The position numbers and the translations under genes are program-made. The notes beneath the pieces are model-generated. The model saw only the letters and a program-made list of their open reading frames with translations. It was not told the DNA's origin and ran no database searches. From Alphaproteobacteria bacterium (GTDB lineage: Bacteria; Pseudomonadota; Alphaproteobacteria; UBA8366), in the NCBI GenBank assembly GCA_029861675.1, contig JAOTYV010000306.1:1-5439 (forward strand): a stretch of DNA of 5,439 nucleotides, in the 5' to 3' direction. Of the stretch, positions 1 to 5,439 are shown piece by piece; position 1 is the first letter of the stretch; each line of letters begins with the position of its first letter.

Positions 1-873
1 GACAGCGTCGCGCTGCCGATCCTGGAGTTTTCGCAGGCATTGTCCGATGAAGACCTTGTTGAGCTCATAGAGGTCTGCAAACCCAATCGGCATGTGGCAA
101 TCGCCCATCGGGAAAAGGTATCCGAGGAAGTCTCCGAGGCGATCGTCGAAAAGGGCCATGAGGACGCGGTGGTGGCGCTGGTTTCCAACCGGGGCGCCGT
201 CATCGAGGAGAAGACGTTCGAAAAGGTCGTCGACAAGTTCGGCGACAGCGCGCGCGTGCAGGAACCACTGGTCAAGCGCGAGCGGTTGCCGCTAACCGTG
301 GCGGAAAAACTCGTTGCGAAAGTTTCCGACAGTCTCAAGGAATACCTCGTCACCCATCATGAACTCTCGGCCGAAGTGGCCAGCGACTTGCTGCTCGAAA
401 GCCGTGAGCGCGCCATGGTGCGTCTGTTGACCGATGATGAGGACCATCCCGACGTGGTCGAGCTGGTCGAGCAGATGGCGGAGAACGGCCGTCTGACCGC
501 ATCGATCATTTTGCGGGCGCTTTGCACCGGCGATCTCTCCTTTTTCGAGGCGGCGCTGGCGAACAAGGCCGAGGTGCCGCTCCAAAATGCCCGGGTCTTG
601 ATTCACGATGACGGTGGGTTGGGGTTGCATGCATTGTATGAAAAGGCGTCGATGCCCGAACGGCTGTATCCGGCGTTTCGGGGCGCGGTTGATATCGCGA
701 AGGATTTCGAAACCGAACGCAGCGACAGCGACCCGGATTGGCGGGCACGGCTGATCATGGAGCGGATCCTGACTCAATTCGAGGACGCCATAGAATTCGA
801 CAGCGACGATGTCGACTATCTCTTGGGCCGTCTGGCGCGTTCGGTCGAAAACGGAACCGCTTCCGCCGCCTGA
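1..873 (+). CDS. DUF2336 domain-containing protein (5' end missing)
   Basis: The reading frame is open from the first base to a TGA at 871-873, giving 290 residues without the true N-terminus. It continues upstream of the TTG at 40, and the residues before that codon (VALPILEFSQ) already fit the family, so the TTG is not the start. The sequence is almost wholly helical, soluble and acidic, with repeated short helix pairs resembling HEAT-like repeats: a unit around VSEEVSEAIVEKGHEDAVV, then one around EEKTFEKVVDKFG, then LPLTVAEKLVAKV. This pattern is typical of DUF2336 (COG5330), a family of unknown function found mostly in Alphaproteobacteria. No signal peptide, membrane segment or catalytic motif is visible in the part present. 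Full-length members are usually longer than what is seen here, so a substantial N-terminal part is probably missing. The gene ends before a strong terminator, which separates it from the metabolic genes downstream. The family call is fairly secure; no function can be given. Confidence 0.82.
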   Translation, partial: DSVALPILEFSQALSDEDLVELIEVCKPNRHVAIAHREKVSEEVSEAIVEKGHEDAVVALVSNRGAVIEEKTFEKVVDKFGDSARVQEPLVKRERLPLTVAEKLVAKVSDSLKEYLVTHHELSAEVASDLLLESRERAMVRLLTDDEDHPDVVELVEQMAENGRLTASIILRALCTGDLSFFEAALANKAEVPLQNARVLIHDDGGLGLHALYEKASMPERLYPAFRGAVDIAKDFETERSDSDPDWRARLIMERILTQFEDAIEFDSDDVDYLLGRLARSVENGTASAA

Positions 874-910
874 TCGCGCGAAGGCGTCGCAATTGCGCCG
901 CGGCGCGCCG

Positions 911-940
911 AATGCCCGGATGACCCTCCGGGCATTTTTT
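911..940 (+). terminator. Rho-independent terminator after the DUF2336 gene
   Basis: A perfect 10-bp stem (911-920 with 927-936, left arm AATGCCCGGA) encloses a 6-base loop and runs into six consecutive T residues at 935-940. It lies 37 bases after the DUF2336 stop codon. This is the textbook layout of an intrinsic terminator on the + strand. It implies that the dehydrogenase downstream is transcribed from its own promoter. Confidence 0.9.
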
Positions 941-956
941 GATTCCTGCTTCAGTC

Positions 957-987
957 TTGACCTCATCGCGCGCCCATGGCCGATACT
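957..987 (+). promoter_or_regulatory. Candidate sigma70-type promoter for the dehydrogenase gene
   Basis: TTGACC at 957-962 matches the -35 consensus at five of six positions. GATACT at 982-987 matches the -10 consensus at four of six. The 19-base spacer is longer than the ideal 17. The location is sensible: just after the terminator and about 36 bases before the ATG at 1024. The call rests on motif matching by eye only. Confidence 0.4.
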
Positions 988-1005
988 GTGCGGGATCGAT
1001 GAGGT
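960..1005. repeat. 9-bp inverted repeat flanking the candidate -10 region
   Basis: ACCTCATCG at 960-968 is exactly complementary in reverse to CGATGAGGT at 997-1005, with 28 bases between. The left arm overlaps the end of the candidate -35 box and the right arm falls near the likely transcription start. It could be a pair of half-sites for a regulator or a stem in the leader. It does not look like a terminator because no T-tract follows. Confidence 0.45.
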
Positions 1006-1023
1006 TTGGGAGGGGAGCGGTCG

Positions 1024-1989
1024 ATGGCGGGTAAACCGGTAGTGCTGGTGACACGGAAACTGCCCGATGCGGTGGAAGCGCGTTTACGGCGGGATTATGA
1101 GCCCCGGTTGAACGATGACGACCGACTCTATTCGGACGCGGATGTCATACGCCTCGCCGAGGGCGCGGTCGCGATTTTGCCGTGCCACACCGAGCATTTC
1201 ACCGCCGACGTGATCGCAGCCTTGCCGGAGAGCGTGCGCGCGATCACCAATTTTTCGGTCGGTGTCGATCATTGCGACCTCGCCGCCGCGCGGGCGCGCG
1301 GTCTGATCGTCACCAACACGCCGGATGTGCTGAGCGACGCCACCGCCGAGATCGCCATGCTCTTGATGCTGGGCGCCGCGCGGCGCGCCGCCGAAGGGGA
1401 AATGCTGGTCCGGACCGGCGGCTGGCGCGATTGGAGCCCGAGTTTCATGGTCGGCACGCGGGTCACCGGGAAGCGGCTGGGGATCATCGGCATGGGCCGT
1501 GTCGGTCAGGTCGTCGCGCGCCGGGCACGCGGCTTCGGGATGGAAATTCACTACCACAACCGCCATCGGCTCGCGGCGGCCGCGGAGGGCGGCGCGATTT
1601 ATCACGATGAGTTGAACGATCTGCTTGCCGCCGCGCAATTTTTATCGATTCATTGCCCCGCGACGGAAGACAGCCGGGGCCTGATCGCTGCGGAGCGGAT
1701 TGCCCGGCTGCCGGACGGCGCGATTGTGGTAAATACGGCGCGCGGCGCGGTGGTCGACGACGACGCCATGGTCGCCGCTCTTAGGTCGGGAAAACTCGCC
1801 GGCGCCGGGCTCGACGTATTCAACAATGAGCCTGCGATTGACGCGCGGTATAAGACTCTCTGGAACGCATTCCTCTTGCCGCATATCGGTAGCGCGACGG
1901 CGGAAACCCGCATTGCCATGGGGGACCGGGCGCTCGACAACCTTGATGCCATTGTTGCGGGGCGCGAGCCGCAAGACCGGGTGGCGTAA
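1024..1989 (+). CDS. D-isomer-specific 2-hydroxyacid dehydrogenase (glyoxylate/hydroxypyruvate reductase-like)
   Basis: This complete 321-residue cytosolic enzyme should reduce a 2-oxo acid such as glyoxylate or hydroxypyruvate to the D-2-hydroxy acid, or run in reverse. The substrate loop NFSVGVDHCDL is at 76-86. The Rossmann nucleotide motif GMGRVG is at 156-161. The catalytic triad of the family is intact: Arg240 in NTARG, Glu269 in FNNEP and His287 in LPHIGSAT. At the end of the second Rossmann strand (YHNR, 177-180) the acidic residue typical of NAD enzymes is replaced by Asn179-Arg180, which favours NADP(H), as in GRHPR/GyaR relatives. The length is normal for the family. The ATG at 1024 is chosen because AGGGGAG (1011-1017) lies 6 bases upstream; a TTG at 1006 in the same frame overlaps this ribosome-binding site. 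The gene follows a terminator and precedes a TRAP transporter by 270 bases, so a role with the imported acid is plausible. Exact substrate is not determinable; phosphoglycerate dehydrogenase is unlikely given the short length and lack of an ACT domain. Confidence 0.93.
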   Translation: MAGKPVVLVTRKLPDAVEARLRRDYEPRLNDDDRLYSDADVIRLAEGAVAILPCHTEHFTADVIAALPESVRAITNFSVGVDHCDLAAARARGLIVTNTPDVLSDATAEIAMLLMLGAARRAAEGEMLVRTGGWRDWSPSFMVGTRVTGKRLGIIGMGRVGQVVARRARGFGMEIHYHNRHRLAAAAEGGAIYHDELNDLLAAAQFLSIHCPATEDSRGLIAAERIARLPDGAIVVNTARGAVVDDDAMVAALRSGKLAGAGLDVFNNEPAIDARYKTLWNAFLLPHIGSATAETRIAMGDRALDNLDAIVAGREPQDRVA

Positions 1990-2067
1990 TTACGAGGAAA
2001 ATATTCTCCCGATAACCTGATTTGGAACCCAGGGAATGCGCCGGTCAGGAGTTTATTGACTCCCTCC

Positions 2068-2094
2068 CGTGAATCCCGGAGTGTAATATTCACG
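2068..2094. repeat. 7-bp inverted repeat in the dctP upstream region
   Basis: CGTGAAT at 2068-2074 pairs exactly with ATTCACG at 2088-2094 across a 13-base spacer. There is no T-tract and the loop is large, so a transcription terminator is unlikely. A protein-binding site is possible but a 7-bp match in this length may also be chance. Confidence 0.3.
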
Positions 2095-2098
2095 CGCT

Positions 2099-2128
2099 TT
2101 GAGGGCTTGTTTTGTCCGGACATATTGT
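2099..2128 (+). promoter_or_regulatory. Possible promoter for the TRAP transporter operon
   Basis: TTGAGG at 2099-2104 and TATTGT at 2123-2128 each match the sigma70 boxes at four of six positions and are 18 bases apart. The match is weak, but the -10 element would sit directly inside the overlapping palindromes at 2113-2131, the usual place for a repressor site. A TTGACT at 2056-2061 with TAATAT at 2084-2089 is an alternative, but its 22-base spacer is too long. Confidence 0.28.
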
Positions 2129-2131
2129 CCG
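2113..2131. promoter_or_regulatory. Overlapping palindromes, candidate regulator-binding site
   Basis: Three copies of one hexamer in alternating orientation fill 19 bases: TGTCCG at 2113-2118, CGGACA at 2117-2122 and TGTCCG at 2126-2131. They form a perfect 10-bp palindrome TGTCCGGACA (2113-2122) and a second inverted repeat CGGACA-TAT-TGTCCG (2117-2131). The TGTC...GACA form is reminiscent of operators of GntR/FadR-type regulators, which often control organic acid uptake genes; that resemblance is an inference. No regulator gene is present in the window. Confidence 0.48.
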
Positions 2132-2259
2132 TACTCACTTGAGATTGACGGGTTATTGGCAGCGACGGACCGGCGGCTTTTGTGCGCAGAAAAATACCAG
2201 ATTGTCAGCGGCGAATTCGCAGCAGTATGAGCGAATTGCATAACCGGGAGAGAGTTCAC

Positions 2260-3402
2260 ATGACGACAAAGGAAACCAAAGCAAAAACCGGCGGAACGCG
2301 ACGCCGTTTCTTGACGGGCGCCATTGCGGGCGGTGCCGGAGCGGCGGCGGTGGTCGCAATGCCGAATGTGTCGCGTGCGAAGACCACGACGTTGAAAATG
2401 CAGGGATCGTGGGGCGCGAAAAGCGTCTTCACCGATATGGCGAAGCAGTATGTCGAACGCGTCGAGAAGATGTCCGGCGGCCGCGTCAAGATCGACTATC
2501 TGCCGTCCGGCGCGGTGGTAAAAGCCTTTCAGGTTCAGGACGCGTGTCATAAGGGCGTACTGGATGGCGCCCATACGGTGACGGCGTATTGGTACGGCAA
2601 GAACAAGGCGGCATCGCTGTTTGGTACCGGCCCCGTATTTGGTTGTAACGCATCGCAGATTTTGGCCTGGATCCACTATGGCGGCGGCAAGGAGTTGTAC
2701 AACGAATTGGTTCAGAAGCGGCTGAAGCTGAACCTGGTCGGATTCTTTGCCATGCCGATGCCGACGCAACCGCTGGGCTGGTTCAAGAAGCCCGTCAAAA
2801 ACGTTGCCGACATGAAGGGGTTGAAGTACCGCACCGTCGGATTGGCGACCGATATCATGCAGGGCATGGGCCTCAAGGTGACGCAGCTTCCGGGCGGCGA
2901 AATCATGCCGGCCCTCGAAAAGGGCGTCATCGAGGCCTTCGAATTCAACAACCCGACGGCCGATAGCCAATTCGGCGCGCAGGATGTCTCGAAGCATTAT
3001 CATATGGGCAGCTATCATCAGGCTGCGGAATTCTTCGAGATCATCTTCAACAAGCGCAGATTCGACGGTTTGCCGAAGGAAGTCCAAGCGATCCTCGAAT
3101 ACGGCGCCGAGGCGGCGAACACCGCCAACTACGGCTACGCGATGGATCTGTATTCGAAGGACCTGCAGAAGCTGATCAAGGAATCCAAGGTCAATGTGTA
3201 CCGCACCGACAAATCGATCATGCAGGCGCAGCTGAAATCCTGGGATACGGTCCTTGGTCGGCTCAACAAGGACCCGTTCTTCAAGAAGGTCGTCGATAGC
3301 CAGCGGGCATGGTCCGAGCGGGTTGCCTTTTATGACCTGGTCAATGCGGCGGACTACAAGCTGGCCTATGACCATTACTTCCCGGGCAAGCTTCCCTTCT
3401 AA
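2260..3402 (+). CDS. dctP: TRAP transporter periplasmic substrate-binding protein (DctP/TakP-FcbT1 type)
   Basis: This 380-residue extracytoplasmic receptor captures an organic acid and delivers it to the DctQM permease. The N-terminus carries a Tat signal: twin arginines in TRRRFLT (13-19), a small hydrophobic stretch 20-38, and likely cleavage after SRA at 40. The mature part has the DctP fold signatures: AFQVQDACHKGVLDGAH (89-105), PTQPLGWF (168-175), and MKGLKYRTVG (185-194), where Arg191 is the arginine that binds the ligand carboxylate in TRAP receptors. LPGGEIMPALEKGVIEAFEF (210-229) follows. These place it with the COG4663 group (2-oxo acid, mannitol/chloroaromatic) rather than the C4-dicarboxylate DctP proper; the symbol is family-level. 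The ATG at 2260 is chosen because GGGAGAG (2246-2252) sits 7 bases upstream and the Tat motif follows at the right distance. It is the first gene of the transporter operon, with a hairpin after its stop. The transported compound cannot be read from sequence. Confidence 0.93.
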   Translation: MTTKETKAKTGGTRRRFLTGAIAGGAGAAAVVAMPNVSRAKTTTLKMQGSWGAKSVFTDMAKQYVERVEKMSGGRVKIDYLPSGAVVKAFQVQDACHKGVLDGAHTVTAYWYGKNKAASLFGTGPVFGCNASQILAWIHYGGGKELYNELVQKRLKLNLVGFFAMPMPTQPLGWFKKPVKNVADMKGLKYRTVGLATDIMQGMGLKVTQLPGGEIMPALEKGVIEAFEFNNPTADSQFGAQDVSKHYHMGSYHQAAEFFEIIFNKRRFDGLPKEVQAILEYGAEAANTANYGYAMDLYSKDLQKLIKESKVNVYRTDKSIMQAQLKSWDTVLGRLNKDPFFKKVVDSQRAWSERVAFYDLVNAADYKLAYDHYFPGKLPF

Positions 3403-3440
3403 GGGGAGCGTTCGGGTCGAACGATTTTTCCGCGGATATC

Positions 3441-3465
3441 GGGGCGGCGCGGTCAGCGCCGCCCC
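3441..3465 (+). promoter_or_regulatory. GC-only hairpin between dctP and dctQ
   Basis: A perfect 10-bp stem made only of G and C (GGGGCGGCGC at 3441-3450 with GCGCCGCCCC at 3456-3465) encloses the 5-base loop GGTCA. It starts 38 bases after the dctP stop. No run of T follows, so it is a weak terminator at best. In transporter operons, hairpins after the binding-protein gene commonly protect the upstream mRNA or partly stop transcription, so that receptor outnumbers permease. That role is inferred here. Confidence 0.75.
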
Positions 3466-3501
3466 TCCCGTGTTTAGTCGAGGGGGTGGCAGGGAAATCC
3501 G

Positions 3502-4128
3502 ATGGAACGCTTGATTTTCATCATCGATAGCATTTCCGCATGGGTCGGAAAGGCATTTTCGTGGTGCATCCTGATCCTCGCATTTGGCGTCGGCTACGAA
3601 GTTTTCGTCCGGTACGTGTTGGACGACCCCACGTCCTGGGCATTTGACATCAGTTACATGATGTATGGGACGCTGTTCATGATGGCCGGCGCCTATACCC
3701 TGTCGCGCGACGGACACGTTCGCGGCGACGTCGTCTACCGGCTGTGGAAGCCGCAAACCCAGGCCAAGGTCGAATTGGTCCTGTATCTGATTTTCTTTTT
3801 CCCCGGTGTCACCGCACTGATTCTCGCGGGCATGGACTACGCGCTGGAATCCTGGTCCTACAACGGCGGATTGGGCGAAGTCAGCGTGATGAGCCCGGCG
3901 AACGTCCCGATTTTTCAATTCAAACTGATCATTCCGGCAGCCGGCGCACTCTTGTTTTTGCAAGGGATCGCCCAGGTCTGCCGCTGCATACTCTGTATCA
4001 AGACCGGTACATGGCCGGCCCATATGGAGGACGTCGAGGAATTGGAAACCGTGCTGCAGCACCAGTACGGGGTTCAGGGCGCAGACGACGGTAATACAGA
4101 TAAGAGCGCCGGGGGAACCAGCACGTGA
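3502..4128 (+). CDS. dctQ: TRAP transporter small permease subunit (DctQ type)
   Basis: This 208-residue inner-membrane protein is the four-helix small subunit that pairs with DctM in the TRAP permease. Hydrophobic segments are visible at about 17-35, 50-66, 90-111 and 142-163. Family signatures include FVRYVLDDPTSWAFDIS (35-51) and LSRDGHVRGDVVY (67-79), followed by the SPANVP loop (131-136) and KLIIPAAGALLFLQGI (141-156). The signatures match the COG4665 (FcbT2-like) group and agree with the binding-protein type. The C-terminus (about 168-208) is a hydrophilic tail with an acidic stretch MEDVEELE, somewhat longer than many relatives, presumably cytoplasmic. The ATG at 3502 has AGGGA (3491-3495) 6 bases upstream. 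The gene lies 99 bases after dctP, separated by a GC-rich hairpin, and its stop codon overlaps the dctM start by 4 bases, implying translational coupling. Confidence 0.93.
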   Translation: MERLIFIIDSISAWVGKAFSWCILILAFGVGYEVFVRYVLDDPTSWAFDISYMMYGTLFMMAGAYTLSRDGHVRGDVVYRLWKPQTQAKVELVLYLIFFFPGVTALILAGMDYALESWSYNGGLGEVSVMSPANVPIFQFKLIIPAAGALLFLQGIAQVCRCILCIKTGTWPAHMEDVEELETVLQHQYGVQGADDGNTDKSAGGTST

Positions 4129-5439
4129 GCAATCCCGAAATCGCCGTCTTCATGCTCGGCATATTCATTCTGACCATCATGCTCGGCTTTCCCATTTGCT
4201 TCACGCTGATCGCGATGGGCGTTGGGTTCGGCTACTACGCCTATTACGATCCCGAGCGGATGCAAACCCTGTTCGACAACCGCATCTTCGATCTGCTGGT
4301 GAACCAAACCTATTCGGTCATGGCGAACGATGTTCTGACCGCGGTGCCGCTGTTTCTGTTCATGGGCTACATCGTCGAACGGTCGAATATCGTCGACCGC
4401 CTGTTCTTTACGTTACAGCTTGCCGCCAAGCGGCTGCCCGGATCGATGGCGATTGCCGCGCTCGCGACCTGCGCCCTGTTCGCGACGGCGACGGGTATCA
4501 TCGGCGCCGTCGTCACGTTGATGGGGTTGCTGGCGTTTCCGTCCATGCTCAAGGCGCGTTACGACACCAGCTTCGCCGCGGGCGTGATTTGCGCGGGCGG
4601 CTGTCTCGGCATTCTGATCCCGCCGAGTATCATGCTCATCGTCTATGCGGCGACGTCCAATGTCTCGGTCGTGCGGCTTTATGCCGGCGCGATAATCCCA
4701 GGATTTATGCTGGCGGGCCTTTATATTCTTTATGTTATCGGGCGCGCCTGGTGGAATCCGTCGATCGCGCCGAAACCGCAGGTCGAGGAAGGTGAAGCCG
4801 AGCTCGGGGCCGGGCAGGTGTTCATGATGATGGTCACCTCGTTCTTCCCGCTGGCATTCCTTATTCTTTCGGTACTGGGCGCAATCCTGTTCGGTTTGGC
4901 GACGCCGTCCGAGGCCGCGTCCATGGGGGCGATTGGCGGTCTTGTTCTGGCGATCGGCTATCGCGCGCTGACCTGGGACCGGTTGAAGGAATCGGTCTAT
5001 TTGACGGTTCGAACCTCGGCCATGGTGTGCTGGCTGTTTGTCGGTTCCTGGACCTTCTCTTCGGTGTTTTCGTATCTCGGCGGCCATGATTTGATCCGCG
5101 ATTGGGTGCTGGCGATGGAGCTCAGCCCGATCATGTTCCTGATCCTGGCGCAGCTCATCATCTTCATGCTGGGATGGCCGTTGGAATGGTCGGAGATCAT
5201 CATCATTTTCGTGCCGATCTTCCTGCCGATGCTGCCGCATTTCGGTATCGATCCGCTGTTCTTCGGCATCCTGGTGGCGCTCAACCTACAGACGTCGTTC
5301 CTGACACCACCCATGGCCATGGCTGCCTATTATCTGAAAGGCGTGGCGCCGCCGCATGTCAGGTTGGTCGAGATCTTCAAGGGCGTGCTGCCGTTCCTGT
5401 CGATGGTTTTCCTCGCCATGGCGAGGAAAACCATCGACA
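4125..5439 (+). CDS. dctM: TRAP transporter large permease subunit (DctM type), 3' end missing
   Basis: This is the large membrane subunit that carries the transport path and couples uptake to an ion gradient. The frame starts at GTG 4125, overlapping the dctQ stop (GTGA, 4125-4128), with GGGGGA at 4111-4116 as ribosome-binding site. It stays open to the window edge, giving 438 codons. The N-terminus (PEIAVFMLGIFILTIMLGFP) is typical of the family, which supports this start. Conserved blocks appear in order: ATATGIIGAVV (120-130), CLGILIPPSIM (160-170), GLATPSEAASMGAIG (257-271), GWPLEWSEIII (350-360) and NLQTSFLTPPMAMA (387-400). The two PP-containing re-entrant loops characteristic of DctM are therefore both present. 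It belongs with the COG4664 (FcbT3-like) group. Only the last hydrophobic segment should be missing. The final residues after Met432 (ARKTID) are charged where a membrane helix is expected. They fall in the inverted arm of a perfect palindrome, so they are probably not authentic. Confidence 0.93.
   Translation, partial: MSNPEIAVFMLGIFILTIMLGFPICFTLIAMGVGFGYYAYYDPERMQTLFDNRIFDLLVNQTYSVMANDVLTAVPLFLFMGYIVERSNIVDRLFFTLQLAAKRLPGSMAIAALATCALFATATGIIGAVVTLMGLLAFPSMLKARYDTSFAAGVICAGGCLGILIPPSIMLIVYAATSNVSVVRLYAGAIIPGFMLAGLYILYVIGRAWWNPSIAPKPQVEEGEAELGAGQVFMMMVTSFFPLAFLILSVLGAILFGLATPSEAASMGAIGGLVLAIGYRALTWDRLKESVYLTVRTSAMVCWLFVGSWTFSSVFSYLGGHDLIRDWVLAMELSPIMFLILAQLIIFMLGWPLEWSEIIIIFVPIFLPMLPHFGIDPLFFGILVALNLQTSFLTPPMAMAAYYLKGVAPPHVRLVEIFKGVLPFLSMVFLAMARKTID
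5398..5439. repeat. Perfect 42-bp palindrome at the right edge, likely artefact
   Basis: The 21 bases 5398-5418 are followed immediately by their exact reverse complement at 5419-5439, with no spacer; the centre lies in the CCATGG at 5416-5421. The repeat extends to the last base, so the true arm may be longer. The left arm fits dctM coding sequence (LSMVFLAM), whereas the right arm, read in the same frame, breaks the expected hydrophobic helix. This suggests a fold-back chimera or an assembly artefact rather than genomic sequence. Confidence 0.9.

Larger units (their letters stand above)
1990..2259. other. Intergenic control region between the dehydrogenase and the TRAP operon
   Basis: No credible gene lies in these 270 bases. 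It is less GC-rich than its surroundings and contains several palindromes, including those at 2068-2094 and 2113-2131. A 10-bp palindrome GCGAATTCGC is at 2211-2220, and its GCGAATT half recurs 20 bases later at 2231. I see no clear terminator for the dehydrogenase gene, so read-through into the transporter genes is possible. In-frame GTG (2182) and ATG (2227) codons exist ahead of dctP, but they lack good ribosome-binding sites and would place extra residues ahead of the Tat signal. Confidence 0.7.

Noticed and set aside
40..873. TTG at 40 as the start of the DUF2336 gene
   Set aside because: The frame is open to the left edge and the residues before the TTG already match the family. No ribosome-binding site precedes it, so the gene is simply cut by the window.
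1990..2040. Terminator after the dehydrogenase gene
   Set aside because: Only an imperfect, AT-rich near-palindrome (around 1996-2009) is present, with no stable GC stem followed by T residues.
2182..2259. N-terminal extension of the receptor from GTG 2182 or ATG 2227
   Set aside because: Neither codon has a good ribosome-binding site. The ATG at 2260 has GGGAGAG at ideal spacing and places the twin-arginine motif at the expected distance from the N-terminus.
2053..4062. Very long antisense open frame (669 codons) on the - strand across dctP and dctQ
   Set aside because: It is a shadow of codon bias in GC-rich DNA. It covers two well-supported genes and the gaps around them, and its translation is rich in His, Arg and Gln with no recognisable domain.
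4413..5240. Antisense open frame of 275 codons opposite dctM
   Set aside because: The product is extremely rich in Arg, Gln, His and Asp with no domain, as expected from the complement of a hydrophobic membrane-protein gene.
5398..5439. Hairpin telomere or protelomerase target at the right end
   Set aside because: The palindrome lies within the coding sequence of a conserved transporter gene, near but before its normal end, and nothing in the window suggests a linear phage or plasmid replicon. An artefact explains it more simply.

Overview
The window looks like chromosomal DNA from a GC-rich proteobacterium, most likely an alphaproteobacterium. The reasons are a DUF2336-family protein (a family seen mainly in Alphaproteobacteria), the codon use, and a TRAP transporter of the 2-oxo acid/chloroaromatic type with a Tat-exported binding protein. 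Every gene I can support lies on the + strand. Both ends cut through genes, which would fit a short contig.

Layout: (1) positions 1-873 hold the 3' part of a DUF2336 gene, closed by a strong intrinsic terminator at 911-940. (2) Positions 941-1023 hold a candidate promoter overlapped by a 9-bp inverted repeat. (3) Positions 1024-1989 encode a complete D-isomer-specific 2-hydroxyacid dehydrogenase (glyoxylate/hydroxypyruvate reductase-like, probably NADPH-linked). (4) Positions 1990-2259 are a 270-base gap with no gene but with several palindromic elements, probably the control region of the transporter. (5) Positions 2260-5439 are a three-gene TRAP transporter: binding protein (dctP-type), small permease (dctQ-type) and large permease (dctM-type, running off the right edge). 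A GC-rich hairpin sits between dctP and dctQ, and dctQ and dctM overlap by 4 bases.

How the genes may work together: the periplasmic protein captures an organic acid and DctQM imports it using an ion gradient. A 2-hydroxyacid dehydrogenase next door suggests a 2-oxo or 2-hydroxy acid as substrate, with the enzyme interconverting keto and hydroxy forms. That link is inferred from context, because each unit appears to have its own promoter region. The DUF2336 gene is separated by a terminator and is probably unrelated.

The strangest signal is at the right edge. The last 42 bases (5398-5439) are a perfect palindrome with no spacer, centred inside dctM. The second arm replaces the expected hydrophobic helix with charged residues. 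It is best read as a fold-back or assembly artefact, so dctM should not be trusted beyond about 5418. I found no convincing new biological system; apart from that edge, this is an ordinary metabolic/transport region.
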